Assembly (NCBI GenBank): GCA_905235505.1
Contig: CAJOMJ010000001.1
Location: forward strand, 1 to 64,000
From: Paludibacteraceae bacterium
Lineage (GTDB): Bacteria; Bacteroidota; Bacteroidia; Bacteroidales; Paludibacteraceae
Reading direction: 5' to 3'
Length of the DNA: 64,000 nt
Shown: positions 8,995-18,572 of the stretch, one piece after another
Layout of the letters: every line of letters starts with the position of its first letter
Position numbering within the stretch: position 1 is the stretch's first letter
The notes under the pieces: model-generated
Told to the model about the DNA's origin: nothing
Seen by the model: the letters and a program-made list of their open reading frames with translations, nothing else
The model's database searches: none
Program-made: the position numbers and the translations under genes

Positions 8995-10416
8995 ATGAGT
9001 AAAAAGAAAAATCTTCCGTTAATCGAGAATATAGAGATAACCGGCATTGCGGCAGAAGGCAAGGCTCTTACCCGCATTGACGACTGCGTGGTTTTTGTTC
9101 CCTACTGTGTTCCGGGCGACATAGTGGATTTGCAAGTCACGAAGAAGAAACACAGTTATATGGAGGCACGAGTGGAGCGTTTTGTCAAATACTCCGACCG
9201 GCGGACTGCGCCCGTGTGTCCTCATTTTGGCAACTGCGGAGGTTGCAAATGGCAGATACTGCCATACGAGGAGCAACTCCGATACAAGCAGCAACAGGTT
9301 TGTGACAACCTCACCCGTATCGGGAAAGTGGAATTACCAGAGATATCACCTATCATCGGCTCTAAGAAGATATACGAATACCGCAACAAACTGGAATTCA
9401 CTTTCTCCAACCGCCGCTGGGTGAGTTGGGACGATATTCATGCAGCGGGAGGAATCGACAATGTGATTCGCGACAACGGCGTAGGATTCCATATCACCAA
9501 CTGTTTCGACAAAGTGCTTGACATCAGCGAGTGCCACCTCATGCAACCGCTGAACAACGAGATACGCAACTTCATTCGTGATTATGCTATTCATAACAAC
9601 CTCAGTTTCTTCGACCTGAGGGAGCAGACAGGTCTGCTTCGGACAATGATACTGCGAACAACAGAGAGCGGCGAGGTGATGCTCATCATTGTTTTCGGGG
9701 AAGAAGATGTCAAGTCGCAAAACGCCCTGCTTGAAGCTGTTCACGGGCATTTCCCTGAGATAAGTTCGCTTCTCTATGTCATCAATCAGAAAGCCAACGA
9801 CACCATTAACGACCTTGAGGTTAAGGTGTTCTACGGCAAAGACCATATAATGGAGCAGATGGAGGACCTGCAATTCAAAGTAGGACCGAAATCATTCTAT
9901 CAGACCAACACCACTCAGGCATACCAACTCTACAAAGTGGCAAGGGAAGCGGCGCGCCTTAGCGGCAACGAGCTTGTGTTTGACCTCTATACAGGCACCG
10001 GCACTATAGCCAATTTCGTTGCACGCAGAGCAAAGAAAGTGATAGGAATAGAGTATGTCCCCGAAGCTATAGAAGATGCCAAAGTCAATTCCGCAATCAA
10101 TCATATTGACAACACACTCTTCTTTGCAGGTGACATGAAAGATATTCTCAACCGGGAATTCATCAACCTACACGGCAGACCCGATGTTATCATTACCGAC
10201 CCGCCGCGAGCAGGTATGCACGAAGATGTAATCAACACCATATTGTTTGCCCAACCGCAACGGATAGTTTATGTCAGTTGCAACCCCGCCACCCAGGCAC
10301 GCGACTTGAGTCTGCTCGATGCCGAATACAAAGTTACCCGGGTGCAACCGGTGGATATGTTTCCACACACACAACATGTGGAGAATGTAGTAACCCTGGA
10401 ATTAAGAAACGATTAA
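8995..10416 (+). CDS. rlmD: 23S rRNA (uracil-C5)-methyltransferase, RlmD/RumA family
   Basis: A 473-residue class I SAM methyltransferase. An N-terminal TRAM domain (residues 8-65) is followed by the iron-sulfur cysteines C75, C81 and C84 in CPHFGNCGGCKW. The SAM-binding motif is FDLYTGTGTIANF, the acidic motif IITDPPRAG, and the catalytic cysteine is in YVSCNPATQARD. The family makes m5U in 23S rRNA (U1939 and, in some lineages, U747), so assignment to RlmD rather than a dual-specificity RlmCD is by similarity. It sits 46 bp after the amidase-type gene and 12 bp before the subtilase. Confidence 0.88.
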   Translation: MSKKKNLPLIENIEITGIAAEGKALTRIDDCVVFVPYCVPGDIVDLQVTKKKHSYMEARVERFVKYSDRRTAPVCPHFGNCGGCKWQILPYEEQLRYKQQQVCDNLTRIGKVELPEISPIIGSKKIYEYRNKLEFTFSNRRWVSWDDIHAAGGIDNVIRDNGVGFHITNCFDKVLDISECHLMQPLNNEIRNFIRDYAIHNNLSFFDLREQTGLLRTMILRTTESGEVMLIIVFGEEDVKSQNALLEAVHGHFPEISSLLYVINQKANDTINDLEVKVFYGKDHIMEQMEDLQFKVGPKSFYQTNTTQAYQLYKVAREAARLSGNELVFDLYTGTGTIANFVARRAKKVIGIEYVPEAIEDAKVNSAINHIDNTLFFAGDMKDILNREFINLHGRPDVIITDPPRAGMHEDVINTILFAQPQRIVYVSCNPATQARDLSLLDAEYKVTRVQPVDMFPHTQHVENVVTLELRND

Positions 10417-10428
10417 GGTATTCCTGCA

Positions 10429-11928
10429 ATGAGACGATATTCCGCTTTGCTCATACTCTTTCTGTTTGTCGGCATTACCTATGCAGACACATGGTTTGTG
10501 GGTTTCACCGACAAAAACGGCACAAGCGGAAGTCTGAGCAACCCTCAACAGTTTCTTTCGGAGAGAGCAATAGAGAGGAGGCAACATCAGGGAATAGAAA
10601 TCGACTCTACCGACCTGCCTGTCAGCCAACCGTATCTCGATTCGCTTGTCAGCAAAGGAGCCACCGTCATCTATACCACCAAATGGCTGAACGGAGCAGT
10701 AGTCAGTTTTTCGGAGAAAGAGACAGCAGCAGGTATTTCCGGTTTGCCATTCGTTGACACCCTGCAACTGACAAAGAGAGATGTTGTAATGCAGTCGGCA
10801 AGAGCAGGCAAGATGCCGGCATGGCAAAATGAGACTGCTATGTTGCAACTCGCCTCCGACCTCGCAACAGAATACAAAAACATAATTGGTCTTGACTCGC
10901 TCCACAATCTTGGTTTTCACGGACAAGGCAAGATGATATCTGTCGTTGACAACGGTTTTTACAGGGTTGACGAGCTACCTGTTTTCTCTGCTGCAAGAGA
11001 GAGAATCCGTTTTGTGAGCAACATAGTCAATCCCTCAACCGGCATCTACAATAGCGGCTCTCACGGTGCAATGGTATTCTCACTAATCGGAGGAGTGGCA
11101 GAAGGCACACTTATCGGCACTGCCACTGCCGCCGAATACTGCCTTTTCCATACAGAAGATGATGACTCGGAGTCGCTACTTGAAACCGATAATATGGTTT
11201 GCGCATTCGAGTTGGCAGACTCCGCTGGAACCGACATCATAACCTCCTCACTCGGATATTTCTATTTCGACGACTCACTAAGCAACTTCACCTATCAGGA
11301 CATGAACGGTCAAACCTCACGATGTTCACGGGCAGCAACCATGGCGGCAAACAAAGGTATTCTGATGTGTATTGCGGCAGGCAACGAGGGTAATAAGCAG
11401 TGGCATTATATCAATAGCCCGGCAGATGCCGAGGGTATTCTGACAGTAGGCGGAGTAGATATCAATCGCGGGCATAGCACTTTTTCCGCTTTCGGGCCAA
11501 CCTCTGACGGCAGAGTGAAACCGGAAATCTGCGCATTGGCAACAGCCGTGCCTATATTCTATCCTGACGAATTCAAGCGATACAACGGCACCTCATTCGC
11601 CACTCCTGTTATAGCCGGAGCAGCAGCCTCCCTCTGGTCTGCCTTGCCCGAATTGACTTCAGAACAACTGCGAAACAGAATCTTGCAATACTCTTCGCAA
11701 TATCTGACCCCCGACTCAACATACGGATATGGCATCCCTGATTTCATCGCTGCATACTACGACCACCCTACATCAGTAGAAAACACGCATAATGACGCAA
11801 GCAACGGCTGCTTAATCTACGACCTTCAGGGCAACCTGAGAGCAACTGACATCACAGAGACAAGTCACCTGCAGCAAGGCATTTATATAATAAAAGAACA
11901 AGGAAAAACAAGAAAGATAGCAAAATAA
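10429..11928 (+). CDS. Secreted S8 (subtilisin-like) serine peptidase with a C-terminal sorting-type tail
   Basis: A 499-residue protein with a signal peptide (MRRYSALLILFLFVGITYA) and an N-terminal propeptide-like region. The triad is D174 (SVVDNGF), H212 (SGSHGAM) and S389 (NGTSFATP), with N319 of AAGNEG as oxyanion-hole residue. The last 70 residues (LIYDLQGNLRAT...LQQGIYIIKEQGKTRKIAK) look like the type A C-terminal domain that sends Bacteroidetes proteins through the type IX secretion system. A PorT homologue at 47443-48132 supports that reading. The stop codon falls next to the 3' end of the convergent SRP RNA. Confidence 0.9.
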   Translation: MRRYSALLILFLFVGITYADTWFVGFTDKNGTSGSLSNPQQFLSERAIERRQHQGIEIDSTDLPVSQPYLDSLVSKGATVIYTTKWLNGAVVSFSEKETAAGISGLPFVDTLQLTKRDVVMQSARAGKMPAWQNETAMLQLASDLATEYKNIIGLDSLHNLGFHGQGKMISVVDNGFYRVDELPVFSAARERIRFVSNIVNPSTGIYNSGSHGAMVFSLIGGVAEGTLIGTATAAEYCLFHTEDDDSESLLETDNMVCAFELADSAGTDIITSSLGYFYFDDSLSNFTYQDMNGQTSRCSRAATMAANKGILMCIAAGNEGNKQWHYINSPADAEGILTVGGVDINRGHSTFSAFGPTSDGRVKPEICALATAVPIFYPDEFKRYNGTSFATPVIAGAAASLWSALPELTSEQLRNRILQYSSQYLTPDSTYGYGIPDFIAAYYDHPTSVENTHNDASNGCLIYDLQGNLRATDITETSHLQQGIYIIKEQGKTRKIAK

Positions 11929-11933
11929 AAAAT

Positions 11934-12033
11934 GGGCAAGCTAACTACATCGCACCGCTACAACCTCCTACCCTTGCTTCGGTCAAGACCTGGGGGAGTT
12001 CGAAGGGAGCTGGTCGTGTAGGACTTACCCGAC
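11934..12033 (-). ncRNA. ffs: Signal recognition particle RNA, small bacterial type
   Basis: Read on the minus strand, this carries the conserved tract ACACGACCAGCTCC, GAACTCCCCCAGG and GCAAGGGTAGG, then GGTTGTAGCGGTGCGATGTAG. The SRP core CAGG-N10-AGCA lies at 11975-11992. The termini pair: GGGTAAG (12024-12030) with CTTGCCC (11934-11940), including one G-U pair. A T-rich tract follows at 11927-11933. A perfect Bacteroidetes promoter sits directly upstream. The RNA binds Ffh for co-translational targeting to the membrane. The 10 nt between the core halves read UCUUGACCGA, not the textbook UCCGGAAGGA, so the apical loop is atypical. Ends are estimated to a few bases. Confidence 0.85.
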
Positions 12034-12035
12034 TG

Positions 12036-12067
12036 CAAAAGTACAACATTTTTCCGATATACACAAA
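12036..12067 (-). promoter_or_regulatory. Promoter of the SRP RNA
   Basis: On the minus strand TTTG (12064-12067), 20 bp, then TACTTTTG (12036-12043). The predicted start lies about 7 nt further on, matching the pairing 5' end of the SRP RNA. It is divergent to the helicase gene starting at 12108. Confidence 0.75.
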
Positions 12068-12107
12068 TTTATTTTATTTTTTCAGCAATCACCAAAATCC
12101 TGACCAC

Positions 12108-13505
12108 TTGCTCACCGACTTTCTCACATCACGAATCATTAGCGAATTGCCTTTCACACCCAACGAAGGGCAAAGAGAGTTATTGGATAAATTGTCAGTA
12201 TTTCTCACCTCACGCCGAGACAACAACACCTTTCTTCTTAGAGGTTATGCAGGCACAGGCAAAACCTCTCTGATGGCGGCATTAGTAAAGGCACTCAACA
12301 AACTCAGGCAGAAGACGGTTTTGCTTGCTCCCACAGGTAGAGCCGCAAAAGTGCTTGCCGCTTATTCGGGATTTCCCGCCTACACTATTCACAAACAGAT
12401 ATACCGCCAAAAAAGCATGGGAGAAAACATCTTCTCCCTGTCTCACAACTCTTCACAAGACACCGTTTTCATTGTCGATGAGGCATCAATGATTTCCAAC
12501 TCCGAGACCGACCTCTCTGCTTTCGGAACAGGTTGCCTGTTAGACGACTTGATTCAATATGTCTTCAGCGGTATAAACTGCTCACTAATTCTTATAGGTG
12601 ATGATGCGCAGCTGCCTCCTGTGGGTCAGGAAGACAGTCCTGCACTCAATGAGGAATATCTGAGCGGATATGGTATCAATCTCACATCTCACACTCTGAC
12701 TCAAGTTGCACGACAGGCTCTTGAAAGCGGCATATTAAGCAATGCCACGATGCTCCGTGAGAGACTACAGCAAAACGATGTCCAGTCAATGCCGGCTTTC
12801 GAGACTGAGGGTTATAATGATATATGCCGGCTTTCAGGCGAAGAATTGACAGATGAGATAGAGCGGGCATACAGAGAAGCGGGAGTGGAGGAAACAATGA
12901 TTGTGACACGCACCAACAGAAGAATGAATTTGTATAATCAAGGCATTCGGGCCCGCGTCCTTTGGAAAGAGGAAGAATTGACAGGAGGCGACAGACTGAT
13001 GGTAACCAAAAACAATTATTATTGGACGAAGCAATACGAAGGACTTGATTTTCTTGCCAACGGCGACATATTTGAAGTAATCCGCATAACACATCAACGA
13101 GAGATGTATGGTTACAAGTTTGCAGATGCCTCGCTCAGAGCTGTTGACTATGACTGGGAGATTGACGGAACAATCTGGATTGACACATTATTTACCAACT
13201 CGCCTGATGAAGCATATCAAATGCAAAGAATTCTTTTCTCACGAATTGCCGAGGACTACCCCGAGATACACTCAAAGAAAGAACTCGTAAAAACTATAAT
13301 GGACAACCCGTATTACAATGCTCTTCAGATAAAACATGCTTACGCAGTTACCTGTCATAAGGCTCAGGGAGGGCAGTGGAAACGCGTATTTATCGACCAA
13401 GGCAATCTGACAGAAGAGCAACTTGGTACAGACTATTATCGATGGCTCTACACAGCTCTCACTCGTGCAACAGAGAAAGTTTTTCTGATAAACTTCGGCA
13501 AGTAA
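12108..13505 (+). CDS. RecD-like superfamily 1B DNA helicase (AAA_30 / UvrD_C_2)
   Basis: A 465-residue helicase: a Gln-containing NEGQRELL motif upstream of the P-loop, Walker A GYAGTGKTS (residues 46-54), APTGRAAKVL, Walker B VFIVDEASM, LIGDDAQLPPVG, and the C-terminal UvrD_C_2 motifs VTCHKAQGGQW and ALTRATEKV. These are the hallmarks of stand-alone short RecD-like helicases of Bacteroidetes, lacking the RecD2 N-terminal extension. Substrate and partners are unknown. The start is a TTG: no in-frame ATG exists before the P-loop, so either this codon or a nearby non-ATG codon must be used. Confidence 0.87.
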   Translation: MLTDFLTSRIISELPFTPNEGQRELLDKLSVFLTSRRDNNTFLLRGYAGTGKTSLMAALVKALNKLRQKTVLLAPTGRAAKVLAAYSGFPAYTIHKQIYRQKSMGENIFSLSHNSSQDTVFIVDEASMISNSETDLSAFGTGCLLDDLIQYVFSGINCSLILIGDDAQLPPVGQEDSPALNEEYLSGYGINLTSHTLTQVARQALESGILSNATMLRERLQQNDVQSMPAFETEGYNDICRLSGEELTDEIERAYREAGVEETMIVTRTNRRMNLYNQGIRARVLWKEEELTGGDRLMVTKNNYYWTKQYEGLDFLANGDIFEVIRITHQREMYGYKFADASLRAVDYDWEIDGTIWIDTLFTNSPDEAYQMQRILFSRIAEDYPEIHSKKELVKTIMDNPYYNALQIKHAYAVTCHKAQGGQWKRVFIDQGNLTEEQLGTDYYRWLYTALTRATEKVFLINFGK

Positions 13506-13598
13506 GCCTCCCCCCCCCCATTTGCCATAAAAACAACCACATCTTACATAAATATCTACAATCTTTGTTTTTTCTTTTCAATTTTCACAAATATTTTG

Positions 13599-13606
13599 TA
13601 TCTTTG
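13599..13606 (+). promoter_or_regulatory. -7 element of the lipoprotein/OmpA gene pair
   Basis: TATCTTTG matches the -7 consensus. The -33 region about 20 bp upstream is T-rich (TTTTC) but not a perfect TTTG. The leader to the ATG at 13680 would be about 65 nt. Upstream, a C homopolymer of ten bases follows the helicase stop (13510-13519). Confidence 0.5.
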
Positions 13607-13679
13607 CGGCGGATTTTGGCATTACTGGTTAATGCCAATAGTCAATCGGGAAATAATCAATTAAAATATCATATCTATT

Positions 13680-15503
13680 ATGAAGAAAAACAAGATGTTA
13701 TACGCAGTTGCGATATTGTCGGCAACTTGCGCGTTGTTATTATCTGCATGCAAGTCAGATGTTGATTTCAGCAATATTGACAAGCATGCCGAGGTAGATA
13801 TGGCACTTGCCCTGCCTATCGGGACAATGTCTGCCACTATCAATGACTTCATCCAAGACGAGAAAATTCAAGAACACTTGATTGTCAATGAAGACGGGGT
13901 ATTACAAGTTAATTACGACTTCGACATCTCCCGCCCCTACACAACTATCAATCTCTCAGATTATGCTTCCGACGGCAATTCAAGCACGGAGGTATATTCA
14001 CAGACCGGAGCAACCATAACAGGCACAGGTAACCCGATGTCACCTATTGTATTGCCTATTGAGTTAACTTTTGATAACTGTAATTCAACTACCTTCTTTG
14101 AGAAACAGGGCAGAATAGACAGCATGCTTATCAAAAACGCCAAATTCAGCGTTACTCTGTCGCAGGAGTCATGGTCGCTGCCCAAAGATTATGTGTCAAG
14201 TGTCCGCTTGGTGCTCGGCAACAGGTTTCACCGCTCCGGTGGGAAGACTATCTTTCTTGACTTCAAAGACTTTGGTCAACCAATGGAGATAGAGTTTCAG
14301 GATTTCTATGCCGACTTGACAATCGACAACACTCTTATTCCCGCCACAAAAGCTGCCGCAGATGCCAATGTGGTCAACACTCTTGACGCAACCATACAAG
14401 TGATTCTGAATGTTCCCAATGCTACTACCATGCCGGTCAATACAGATTCAAAACTTAATGTCTCTATGCACACCGAGCTAATGGAATATGAGGTACTCTG
14501 GGGATATTTCATTCCTGGCAACAAAATGCACGAACAAGGCACTGAAGATATTCAGAAGGACCTTGACAACTGGGCTAAACTGCGCAAGTGCACTCTTATG
14601 CTTGCCAAACCACGCATTGACATTTGGGCAACTACAGATATAGTTGCTCCATTGGTAATCAAAGTGAATGAGTTGTCAGTCACTTCCACTGAATCAGGCA
14701 TAACGGAAAAAGCACAATTCCCCGAAGGCGACCATACCACTTGGAATTACATTACCCCTGCGATTTATGAGGAACAATTAAAGACACGCCCGGGTATAAC
14801 TTATTCTGCACCTTACTATATGACAGAAGACCCCTCACAAGGAGACCTTGCCCGCTTGTTCCGCCTCAGACCTGACCTTCTCAACTACGACTTCAATGTT
14901 GAAGTGAATAACGACAATCGTCATTTGCAACATCGTTTGACTCCCACTCCCAATATTGACCTCACAGCCAAAATGCATATTCCACTGAGTTTCAACAAAG
15001 GAATGGAACTCAACTACTGCGATACCCTCAACGATGTAAGCATTGCTATCAATCTTGATTCCATCATTAATGAGATTGACCAGATAGACACCATCATGAC
15101 ATCCGACATAAAACTTCGTCTGCAAGCTGAAAACACTATTCCTCTTGATGTCAAACTGGGTTATGCCTTCCTTGACGAACACGACCAAAAGATTGATTTC
15201 AGCAATCTGATAGATAACGATACGCTTATCATCAAAGCGCCTACAGAGTTGCTGCAAGGCGTAGTCAACCCCGACAAACCGGGAATATCAAACTTGGTAA
15301 TCTCTATATCGAAAAAGGAATTCGACAAACTAAAACAAGTGAGAAAAATAGTGTATGATGCATACCTGTTGACCAACAACGAGAGTTTCGACAATAATCC
15401 GGGCACACGATATGTATCTCTGCTGCCGGGTTCGGGGTTGAAAGTAAAGTTGAGTGCCTCGGCAAATGTGGATGCAATATTTGATTTGAATACTAACAAA
15501 TAA
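13680..15503 (+). CDS. Putative lipoprotein of unknown function (607 aa)
   Basis: The N-terminus is a lipoprotein signal (MKKNKMLYAVAILSATCALLLSAC, lipobox LSAC at residues 21-24). The mature part is a long, beta-rich, low-cysteine sequence with acidic clusters and no catalytic motif I can identify. Two segments of alternating hydrophobic pattern (about 60-230 and 430-590) could be stacked beta-sandwich domains. It is followed 24 bp later by an OmpA/DUF5723 gene in the same direction, so the two are probably co-transcribed and may act together in the outer membrane. No function is claimed. Confidence 0.8.
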   Translation: MKKNKMLYAVAILSATCALLLSACKSDVDFSNIDKHAEVDMALALPIGTMSATINDFIQDEKIQEHLIVNEDGVLQVNYDFDISRPYTTINLSDYASDGNSSTEVYSQTGATITGTGNPMSPIVLPIELTFDNCNSTTFFEKQGRIDSMLIKNAKFSVTLSQESWSLPKDYVSSVRLVLGNRFHRSGGKTIFLDFKDFGQPMEIEFQDFYADLTIDNTLIPATKAAADANVVNTLDATIQVILNVPNATTMPVNTDSKLNVSMHTELMEYEVLWGYFIPGNKMHEQGTEDIQKDLDNWAKLRKCTLMLAKPRIDIWATTDIVAPLVIKVNELSVTSTESGITEKAQFPEGDHTTWNYITPAIYEEQLKTRPGITYSAPYYMTEDPSQGDLARLFRLRPDLLNYDFNVEVNNDNRHLQHRLTPTPNIDLTAKMHIPLSFNKGMELNYCDTLNDVSIAINLDSIINEIDQIDTIMTSDIKLRLQAENTIPLDVKLGYAFLDEHDQKIDFSNLIDNDTLIIKAPTELLQGVVNPDKPGISNLVISISKKEFDKLKQVRKIVYDAYLLTNNESFDNNPGTRYVSLLPGSGLKVKLSASANVDAIFDLNTNK

Positions 15504-15527
15504 ACCAAACAACAGGAGGACACAAAA

Positions 15528-17810
15528 ATGAAAAAAACTATTCGTAAATCCATTCTCGCTGTTGTTTTGACAGCAATCAGTTTCTCAGCTACTGCACAGC
15601 AGGTTAACACATTGTATTTCCTTGAGAATGCTCCGGTAAGACAATATATCAACCCTGCTTTCACACCTATCTGCAATTTCTACCTGAGTCTGCCGGTGAT
15701 AGGTTACACAAGCGTTTGGGCAGGTAACAACTCGCTGACAGCAAGCGACATCGTGTTCAATAACGCCGAAGGTCAGGCTATCACTTTCCTTCATCCTGAT
15801 GCCGACAGTCAGCAGTTTATGAAGAGTCTGCGCAAGACCACTCTCATTGACGTGGATCTGCAGACAAACTTGCTCAGTTTCGGATTCCGCTTCAAGGACT
15901 ACAACTATATTCATGTCGCAATCAATGAACGGATAGAAACCGGAGTCTCCTTACCTAAAGACATGTTCGGGCTTATACTTGACGGAGGAATGAAAGACCT
16001 CACGGGCGGTGACAACATATTCAACTTCACTTCACTTGGTGTCAATGCGTTGGCATACACAGAAGTAGGAGTCGGTTACACACGCGAGATCAACGAGCAT
16101 TGGAGCGTAGGTGGAAAACTCAAGTTCCTTTTAGGTACGGGCTATGTGGGGGCAACAAACAAAAACCTCGGAGTGAATCTGCGTGCCGACCAATGGGATG
16201 TGTATGGCAACGGAGACTTGTATATGGCAGCGCCATTGGTAAAAATGCCTGAGCGCATGCCCTCTTTCGACGAGTTCCAGAATGCCGATTCTCTGTTCGG
16301 AATCAAAGACATTGACATGAGCAGAGATTGGAAGAAACTGCTCAAACCTGCAGGTTATGGCGGCGCTATTGACCTTGGTTTCACATACAAACCCATTGAG
16401 CAACTCGCTATCACTGCATCTGTTACCGACCTCGGTTTCATAACATGGCGCGGTGGGAAATATAACTATAATATCGATGGCACTTTCGACGGAGTAGGCG
16501 AAATAAAATATAACGACTATGTCAATTCGGAGGGCAAATTCGACGGTGATATTCTGATGGACACAATCAGTACCCGTTTCAAATATTTCTATGAGAATAT
16601 GCTCACGAGTGACAACTCAAGTGACCATTTCACTCGCATGATTTCCGCCAAACTCAATGTCGGGTTCGATGCCAATTTCTGGGACAACCGCGTTGGAGTA
16701 GGCATATATTCACGCACTCGGTTCTTCAACAAGCAAGTGTATGAAGAGGTTACTCTCGGTGCAGCTTTCAGACCTGTTCACTGGTTTAATATCGCTGCTT
16801 CCTACTCTTTCATTAACGGCAAGTGGCATACCATAGGTGGCGCACTCAGTCTGATTACATACGAGGGTCTCGGATTCTTCGTTGCCGCTGACTATATACC
16901 TCTCAGTTATGCCAAAGTGGATGCAGGCGGAAAGAGCCGCAACCTTATTCCTTACAAGTCAAGCGGACTGAATCTTGCTTTCGGTATGAACATAGTTATA
17001 GGTCATAAACGCGACAAAGACCATGACGGAGTAAAAGATAAATACGACCTCTGTCCGGATACTCCGCGCAAAGTGGAGGTTGACAAAGACGGTTGTCCGC
17101 TCGACACTGACGGAGACGGTGTGCCTGACTACAAAGACCGTTGCAACGACACACCTGCCGGCACACCGGTAGATGAATTTGGTTGCAGTCCTGACTCTGA
17201 CGGTGACGGTGTACCCGACTATAAGGATGAATGCCCCAACACACCTAAGGCTGCCCGTGGCAGAGTGGATGAGAAAGGCTGTGAGCTTGATACTGACGGC
17301 GATGGTGTGCCCGACTACAAAGACGAATGCCCGACTATTCCCGGTTCGAAAGACAACCATGGTTGCCCCACTGTGAAGAAAGAAGTTCGCAACCTCTTGA
17401 AACAGGCAATGCAGGGTATTCAGTTCGAGACAGGCAAGTCCAACATAAAGAAGACCTCACACCCGCTGCTCAACCAGATTGCCAATGTATTCATTGATAA
17501 TCCTACTTATAAGGTTGAAGTACAAGGTCATACCGACAATGTTGGCAAACCCGAATTCAACCAAGACCTCTCTGAGAAACGTGCACAGGCAGTCCGCAAA
17601 TATCTCATCGATGCCGGTGTTCCTGAGGAGCAACTTACCGCTCACGGCTATGGTGACACTATGCCGATTGCAAGCAATAGCACTGCTTCCGGTCGTGCCA
17701 AGAACCGCCGTGTAGAGTTCATCATCTCATTTGAGGAAGTATCCTATGAAGAAGTGAACGACCGCGTTCAACCGCAGGATTCTACTGCAACTACAACAAC
17801 AGCGGAATAA
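15528..17810 (+). CDS. Outer-membrane DUF5723-like protein with TSP3 repeats and OmpA C-terminal domain
   Basis: A 760-residue protein. A signal peptide (ends at ATAQQ) is followed by a DUF5723-like outer-membrane domain (VNTLYFLENAPVRQYINPAF) to about residue 485. Four thrombospondin type 3, calcium-binding-style repeats come next (DxDxDGVPDYKDxCPxTP). The peptidoglycan-binding OmpA domain has EVQGHTDNVGKPEFNQDLS, SEKRAQAVRKYL and GRAKNRRVEF. It should anchor the outer membrane to the cell wall. The start has an unusually strong Shine-Dalgarno for this group, AGGAGGA about 9 nt before the ATG. It follows the lipoprotein gene by 24 bp. Confidence 0.87.
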   Translation: MKKTIRKSILAVVLTAISFSATAQQVNTLYFLENAPVRQYINPAFTPICNFYLSLPVIGYTSVWAGNNSLTASDIVFNNAEGQAITFLHPDADSQQFMKSLRKTTLIDVDLQTNLLSFGFRFKDYNYIHVAINERIETGVSLPKDMFGLILDGGMKDLTGGDNIFNFTSLGVNALAYTEVGVGYTREINEHWSVGGKLKFLLGTGYVGATNKNLGVNLRADQWDVYGNGDLYMAAPLVKMPERMPSFDEFQNADSLFGIKDIDMSRDWKKLLKPAGYGGAIDLGFTYKPIEQLAITASVTDLGFITWRGGKYNYNIDGTFDGVGEIKYNDYVNSEGKFDGDILMDTISTRFKYFYENMLTSDNSSDHFTRMISAKLNVGFDANFWDNRVGVGIYSRTRFFNKQVYEEVTLGAAFRPVHWFNIAASYSFINGKWHTIGGALSLITYEGLGFFVAADYIPLSYAKVDAGGKSRNLIPYKSSGLNLAFGMNIVIGHKRDKDHDGVKDKYDLCPDTPRKVEVDKDGCPLDTDGDGVPDYKDRCNDTPAGTPVDEFGCSPDSDGDGVPDYKDECPNTPKAARGRVDEKGCELDTDGDGVPDYKDECPTIPGSKDNHGCPTVKKEVRNLLKQAMQGIQFETGKSNIKKTSHPLLNQIANVFIDNPTYKVEVQGHTDNVGKPEFNQDLSEKRAQAVRKYLIDAGVPEEQLTAHGYGDTMPIASNSTASGRAKNRRVEFIISFEEVSYEEVNDRVQPQDSTATTTTAE

Positions 17811-17855
17811 CAACGACAAACATAAAAACAATAACAATAAAACATATCAATAATT

Positions 17856-18572
17856 ATGGGAAGAGCATTTGAATATCGCAAAGCTACCAAACTGAAACGC
17901 TGGGGACACATGGCGCGTACATTCACCAAACTCGGCAAAGAAATAACCATTGCTGCTCGCGAAGGCGGACCTGATCCTGACATGAATCCACGTCTGCGTG
18001 TGCTCATACAGCAATGCAAGAAGGAAAACATGCCGAAAGAGAATATCGAGCGCGCTATAAAGAAAGCAACCGACAAGTCTTATGAAGGATACAAAGAAAT
18101 CAACTATGAAGGATATGGTCCGCATGGTGTAGCCATCTTCATAGAAACAGCTACCGACAACAACATGCGTACTGTTGCCAATATCCGTTCCTACTTCACC
18201 AAACACGGTGGTTCACTCGGCACACAAGGCTGTCTGCAGTTTCTCTTTGACAGAAAGTCCGTATTCACCGTGGCTCCCAAAGAGGGTATCGACCTTGACG
18301 AACTCGAGCTTGAACTCATTGACTACGGAGTTGATGAACTCGGACAAGACGAGGACGGCAACATCATTATCTATGGCGACTTCGCTTCATACTCGCAGAT
18401 ACAGAAATATCTTGAGGAGAATGGTTTCGAAATCAACTCGGCTGAGTTCGTCCGTATTCCTAACGACACCAAAACTCTTACCGACGAAGAGCGCGAGTCT
18501 GTACAGAAACTTATTGACAAGATAGAGGAAGACGAAGACGTGCAAAACGTATTCACCAATATGGCCGATTAA
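17856..18572 (+). CDS. yebC: YebC/PmpR-family protein
   Basis: A 238-residue protein with the whole family signature: GRAFEYRKATKLKRWGHMA at the start, FTKLGKEITIAAREGGPDP, NMPKENIERAIKKA, YEGYGPHGVAIFIE and GGSLGTQGCLQFLF. YebC proteins were long annotated as transcription regulators; recent work on homologues links them to relief of ribosome stalling at proline-rich stretches. Its stop overlaps the rsmG start by one base (TAATG), implying translational coupling. Confidence 0.95.
   Translation: MGRAFEYRKATKLKRWGHMARTFTKLGKEITIAAREGGPDPDMNPRLRVLIQQCKKENMPKENIERAIKKATDKSYEGYKEINYEGYGPHGVAIFIETATDNNMRTVANIRSYFTKHGGSLGTQGCLQFLFDRKSVFTVAPKEGIDLDELELELIDYGVDELGQDEDGNIIIYGDFASYSQIQKYLEENGFEINSAEFVRIPNDTKTLTDEERESVQKLIDKIEEDEDVQNVFTNMAD

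Noticed and set aside
13510..13519. Run of ten C as a phase-variation switch
   Set aside because: It lies just after a stop codon and about 80 bp before the next promoter element, outside any reading frame; no effect on a gene can be argued.
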